This document shows, piece by piece, positions 6,379 to 8,780 of a stretch of 8,780 nucleotides of DNA; the first letter of the stretch is position 1, and each line of letters opens with the position of its first letter. A program made the position numbers and the translations under genes. The stretch is from RGIG8368 sp045540275 (GTDB lineage: Bacteria > Verrucomicrobiota > Kiritimatiellia > RFP12 > UBA1067), in assembly GCA_045540275.1 (NCBI GenBank), contig JAZQGX010000011.1:1-8780 (forward strand), read 5' to 3'. The notes under the pieces are model-generated. The model made no database searches, was not told where the DNA came from, and worked only from the letters and a program-made list of their open reading frames with translations.

Positions 6379-6405
6379 AGCTCTAAACGGAGCTGATGCA
6401 CCATC
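6379..6405 (-). other. Two abutting intergenic stem-loops
   Basis: The 50-base gap between the LptF/G gene stop and the toroid-protein start contains AGCTC-TAAACG-GAGCT (6379-6394, five-base stem) directly followed by GATG-CAC-CATC (6395-6405, four-base stem, three-base loop). Neither is followed by a U-tract on the minus strand, so they do not look like intrinsic terminators. The toroid-gene ribosome binding site lies just downstream. They could be RNA processing or stability elements, or chance. Confidence 0.3.
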
Positions 6406-6413
6406 GGTTCAGA

Positions 6414-7511
6414 TCAACGCTGGCGGCGGAACAGCCAAATGCCGATACCGAGGAACAGAATATTGGGAACCCATGCTGCAATCACCGGATTGACGAATCC
6501 GTTCTTCGCAAGGACCATACCGCCGATTACCGCACCATAATATCCGAAGAAGAGGCCGACCGCGCTCATAACCCCATTGAACACGCTCTGGCGGCCGGTT
6601 GCAACTCCAAACGGTATCGCCAGAAGAGTTATAATAATACAAGCGAATGGCGCTGCGATTTTAGCATGGAAGTCATAGACGCGCTCGGTGCGTCCGTTGG
6701 CGTCGAGTGTCGGATGCTCCCGCAGATACTGCAACATATCAGAGATGTTGTAGAATTCCCACGCCTTGTTCATCAGGACAAAGTCGCGAGGCTTCTCGCT
6801 GAACTCCGGGAACTGGCGCAGCACCAATGCGGAAGAGGACGGCGACGGGTCGGCGATCTGGTCGTTGTTTTCGTCAAAGTAGCGGTATTTGGGGTATGAG
6901 AACCACCACACTCCATCCAGATAGTCGGCCCGAGCACAGGTGATATCGACTTCTCGAGTACCGTTGGGACGGTCGATGGTGACCTTCACGCCGTAGAGGG
7001 TGTTGGGGCGGCGCGTATCCATGCGGTCGACGCGCCAGATTCGACGGTCGTAGCGATTGTAATACGGAATATTGCGGGCGATTTTAACATCGGTGACCTT
7101 GAAACGCGACGAGCGCAAATCGCTGGCGTTTTCCGCGGCATCCGGCGCATACCACTCGTTGCTGGCAAATACGGCAAGCGTAAAGACCGTGGCAACCGTA
7201 ATCAGCGGTGCGACGATTGCCGCAAAACCGACTCCGCTGGCGCGCATTGCGGTGATTTCGCTGTGCCGGCAGAAGTTCCACATCGTGTAAAGCGTAGCCA
7301 GCATCAGCGCCGCGGGAAGCAACCATTGGAAGAAGGGAGAGAGGTAACCGGCAAAATAGGCGGCGATATCGCCGATGGGAAGTTTTGATTCCATCAGCCG
7401 GTTGAAGGATCCGAACATCTCGAACATCACGTAAATGCCGACGAACCCCGTTATGCAATAAAACAGGGGGACGAGGAACTCTCTTAGAACATATCTGTAA
7501 AGAATCGACAT
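6414..7511 (-). CDS. LptF/LptG (YjgP/YjgQ)-family LPS export permease
   Basis: LptF and LptG form the inner-membrane channel of the LptB2FG ABC transporter, which extracts lipopolysaccharide and passes it to LptC/LptA on the way to the outer membrane. The 365-residue protein has the family layout: three N-terminal membrane segments (about 12-33, 55-78 and 96-117), a periplasmic beta-jellyroll-sized domain (about 120-280), and three C-terminal segments (about 285-305, 312-334 and 342-361). CRHSEITAMRASGVGF (81-96), the cytoplasmic coupling region that contacts LptB, is the most diagnostic stretch. AIPFGVATGRQ (298-308) is also typical. I cannot decide between LptF and LptG. Only one copy is here, with gpsA seven bases upstream. 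GGAG about ten bases before the ATG, inside the gpsA end, is the likely ribosome binding site. Confidence 0.9.
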   Translation of the reverse strand: MSILYRYVLREFLVPLFYCITGFVGIYVMFEMFGSFNRLMESKLPIGDIAAYFAGYLSPFFQWLLPAALMLATLYTMWNFCRHSEITAMRASGVGFAAIVAPLITVATVFTLAVFASNEWYAPDAAENASDLRSSRFKVTDVKIARNIPYYNRYDRRIWRVDRMDTRRPNTLYGVKVTIDRPNGTREVDITCARADYLDGVWWFSYPKYRYFDENNDQIADPSPSSSALVLRQFPEFSEKPRDFVLMNKAWEFYNISDMLQYLREHPTLDANGRTERVYDFHAKIAAPFACIIITLLAIPFGVATGRQSVFNGVMSAVGLFFGYYGAVIGGMVLAKNGFVNPVIAAWVPNILFLGIGIWLFRRQR

Positions 7512-7518
7512 CGCCGCT

Positions 7519-8505
7519 TCACTCCGCCTTCATATCCCGCATCATCAATTCCGACACTGCTGCTTTGACGTTGTACCCTTCGTAGCAGAACTTGTACACC
7601 AGCTCTGAAATCGGCATTGAGATATTCAGTTTCGCCGAAATCTCATGCACTGCCTTTGCGTTCCAAACCCCCTCCGCCACCATTTTCATCGAGGCCAGGA
7701 TTTCATCCATGCTCCTGCCTTTGCCCAGCTGTTCGCCGACATAGTGGTTCCGGCTGTGTTGGCTGGTGCAGGTTACGATCAGATCTCCGGTTCCGCTCAA
7801 TCCGTCGAAAGTTTCGGGGCGGGCGCCAAGCTTGATGCCGAAGCGTTTGATCTCAACCAGCGCCCGCGTGATGATGGCAGCCCGCGTATTGTCGCCGAAC
7901 CCCAATCCGTCAGAAGTTCCAACCGCGATGGCGCAAACATTCTTCACCGCGCCGCCAACCTCCACTCCGACCAAGTCCGATGTCGTATAGACGCGGAAGT
8001 AGGGGCCGGAGAAAACACGCTGGATCTCGACGGCCAGATCGATGTTCTCCGATGCGGCCACCACCGCCGTCGGAATTCTGCGGGCCACCTCCTCGGCATG
8101 CGAAGGGCCGCTCAGCACCGCGATGGAGTCGAGCCCGAGCAGTTCAACTGCGATCTGGCTCATACGCTTGGCGCCGTTTTCCGAAAACCCCTTGGTCAGG
8201 CTAACCACTTTGGCATTTGAAGGGATAATCCCCGCGAATCGAGAACAGACCTGGGCGAAAAATTTTGAAGGTGTGACCAGCACAAACAGCTCGGCACCGG
8301 CACAGGCTTCAGCGGGGTCGGAGGTCCATCTGATTCCGGCGGGAAGCGGAACACCCGGCAAAAAGGTCTTGTTCTCCCCTTCCTGCCTTATTTCCGAAAT
8401 TATTTCCTCGAACGCTCCCCACACCGTGACATCGTGTCCATAACCGTGCAACATACAGGCACAGGCAGTGCCCCATCCGCCATCACCGACAACCGTAATG
8501 CGCAT
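7519..8505 (-). CDS. gpsA: NAD(P)+-dependent glycerol-3-phosphate dehydrogenase
   Basis: GpsA reduces dihydroxyacetone phosphate to sn-glycerol-3-phosphate in the cytoplasm, providing the backbone for phospholipids. The 328-residue length is normal. The N-terminal Rossmann motif is VVGDGGWGTA (5-14; the usual form is GAGSWGTA). Further landmarks are VLVTPS (75-80), LTKGF (103-107), LSGPSHAEEVARRIPTAVV (131-149), GVEVGGAVKNVCAIAVG (180-196; catalytic Lys188), GFGDNTRAAIITRALVE (202-218) and FDGLSGTGDLIVTC (233-246). The ATG at 8505 starts at the first beta strand, with AAGGAA about ten bases upstream in the plsY end. It lies six bases after plsY, whose enzyme consumes its product, a frequent bacterial pairing. 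Confidence 0.97.
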   Translation of the reverse strand: MRITVVGDGGWGTACACMLHGYGHDVTVWGAFEEIISEIRQEGENKTFLPGVPLPAGIRWTSDPAEACAGAELFVLVTPSKFFAQVCSRFAGIIPSNAKVVSLTKGFSENGAKRMSQIAVELLGLDSIAVLSGPSHAEEVARRIPTAVVAASENIDLAVEIQRVFSGPYFRVYTTSDLVGVEVGGAVKNVCAIAVGTSDGLGFGDNTRAAIITRALVEIKRFGIKLGARPETFDGLSGTGDLIVTCTSQHSRNHYVGEQLGKGRSMDEILASMKMVAEGVWNAKAVHEISAKLNISMPISELVYKFCYEGYNVKAAVSELMMRDMKAE

Positions 8506-8511
8506 GTCCGA

Positions 8512-8780
8512 TTATTCCTTTGTTTTTTTTGAGAACGAAAAACGCGGTTCAGTTCCGGCCAACAGTCGCGAGATGTTTGAACGGTGGCGCCACACCACCA
8601 GCAATGCCAGCGCCGTCAACAACGCCGGGAGCCACACGCCACCGGCGCGGTAAAGCGGCCAGACCGAAAGCGCCAGCGCCAATGCCCCCGCACAGGAGGC
8701 CACCGACATGAATCGGGCGGTAAGCAGCACGACGAGCCAAACGGTGAATGCAATGGCAAACGACCAGGGAGCCACCCCCA
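8512..8780 (-). CDS. plsY: Glycerol-3-phosphate acyltransferase PlsY (C-terminal part, cut by window edge)
   Basis: PlsY is an inner-membrane enzyme that moves an acyl group from acyl-phosphate (made by PlsX) to glycerol-3-phosphate, the first step of phospholipid assembly. Only about the last 89 codons are in the window; the frame is open at the right edge. The GTG at 8775 is internal, since GVAPW just before the AVWL-like segment is usual PlsY sequence. Seen here are VWLVVLLTARFMSVASCAGALAL, which matches the family's membrane segment plus RYVSLASI motif, two more hydrophobic segments, and VVWRHRSNISRLLAGTEPRF, matching the closing HR-NI-RLL-GTE signature. The end of the gene contains an eight-A run on the coding strand. 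It is the most upstream gene visible of the minus-strand run. Confidence 0.9.
   Translation of the reverse strand, partial: GVAPWSFAIAFTVWLVVLLTARFMSVASCAGALALALSVWPLYRAGGVWLPALLTALALLVVWRHRSNISRLLAGTEPRFSFSKKTKE

Noticed and set aside
8523..8530. Eight-base A-run (coding strand) near the plsY end as a programmed frameshift site
   Set aside because: It lies six codons or fewer from the stop, after the last family motif; slippage would change only the charged tail, and the run encodes lysines naturally.
8776..8780. GTG at 8775 as the true start of the last gene
   Set aside because: The frame stays open to the window edge, and the residues there match the interior of PlsY, so the gene simply continues outside.
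1..8780. Mobile elements, CRISPR arrays, tRNA/rRNA genes, defence or biosynthetic islands
   Set aside because: No transposase, long terminal inverted repeats, regular spacer repeats or RNA-gene signatures were seen; the genes are vertically inherited housekeeping families.

Overview
This window is a compact stretch of bacterial housekeeping genes from a GC-rich (roughly 58% in coding DNA, by eye) diderm. The outer membrane is inferred from an LptF/LptG-family LPS-export permease. Several details would fit a PVC-type bacterium (Verrucomicrobia, Lentisphaerae, Kiritimatiellae): a secreted squalene-cyclase-like toroid protein, a GDGGWGTA nucleotide-binding loop in GpsA, and a YbeY whose third metal ligand is Asp. 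That placement is an inference, not something the sequence proves.

Layout: positions 1-202 are AT-rich non-coding DNA with a good extended -10 promoter (TGATATTAT, 185-193) for the only plus-strand gene, a ZIP-family metal transporter (203-961). The ZIP gene converges on eleven minus-strand genes that fill the rest of the window. In transcription order, right to left, these are: plsY (partial, cut by the right edge), gpsA, an LptF/G-family permease, a secreted prenyltransferase/squalene-oxidase-repeat protein, yfcE phosphodiesterase, rsmI, murI, a HIT-family hydrolase, ybeY, a TatD-family nuclease and rnhB.

The minus-strand genes are extremely tightly packed. Junctions include ATGA overlaps (squalene-like/yfcE, rsmI/murI, HIT/ybeY), a TAATG overlap (ybeY/tatD), longer overlaps (murI/HIT, tatD/rnhB) and gaps of 6, 7 and 14 bases. 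The one larger gap, 50 bases between the LptF/G gene and the squalene-like gene, holds two small abutting stem-loops. I see no terminator or convincing internal promoter in this run, so it is probably one long operon or a few overlapping units whose main promoter lies beyond the right edge.

Functionally the run joins envelope building (PlsY and GpsA for phospholipid synthesis, LptF/G for LPS export, MurI for peptidoglycan D-glutamate) with RNA and nucleic-acid maintenance (RsmI, YbeY, RNase HII, TatD) and small phosphoesterases (YfcE, HIT). I found no mobile element, CRISPR array, tRNA, rRNA or clearly new defence or biosynthetic system. The least explained gene is the secreted toroid protein, translationally coupled to yfcE and downstream of the LPS permease. 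The most interesting regulatory stretch is the zinc-regulator-like, apparently leaderless promoter of the ZIP gene.
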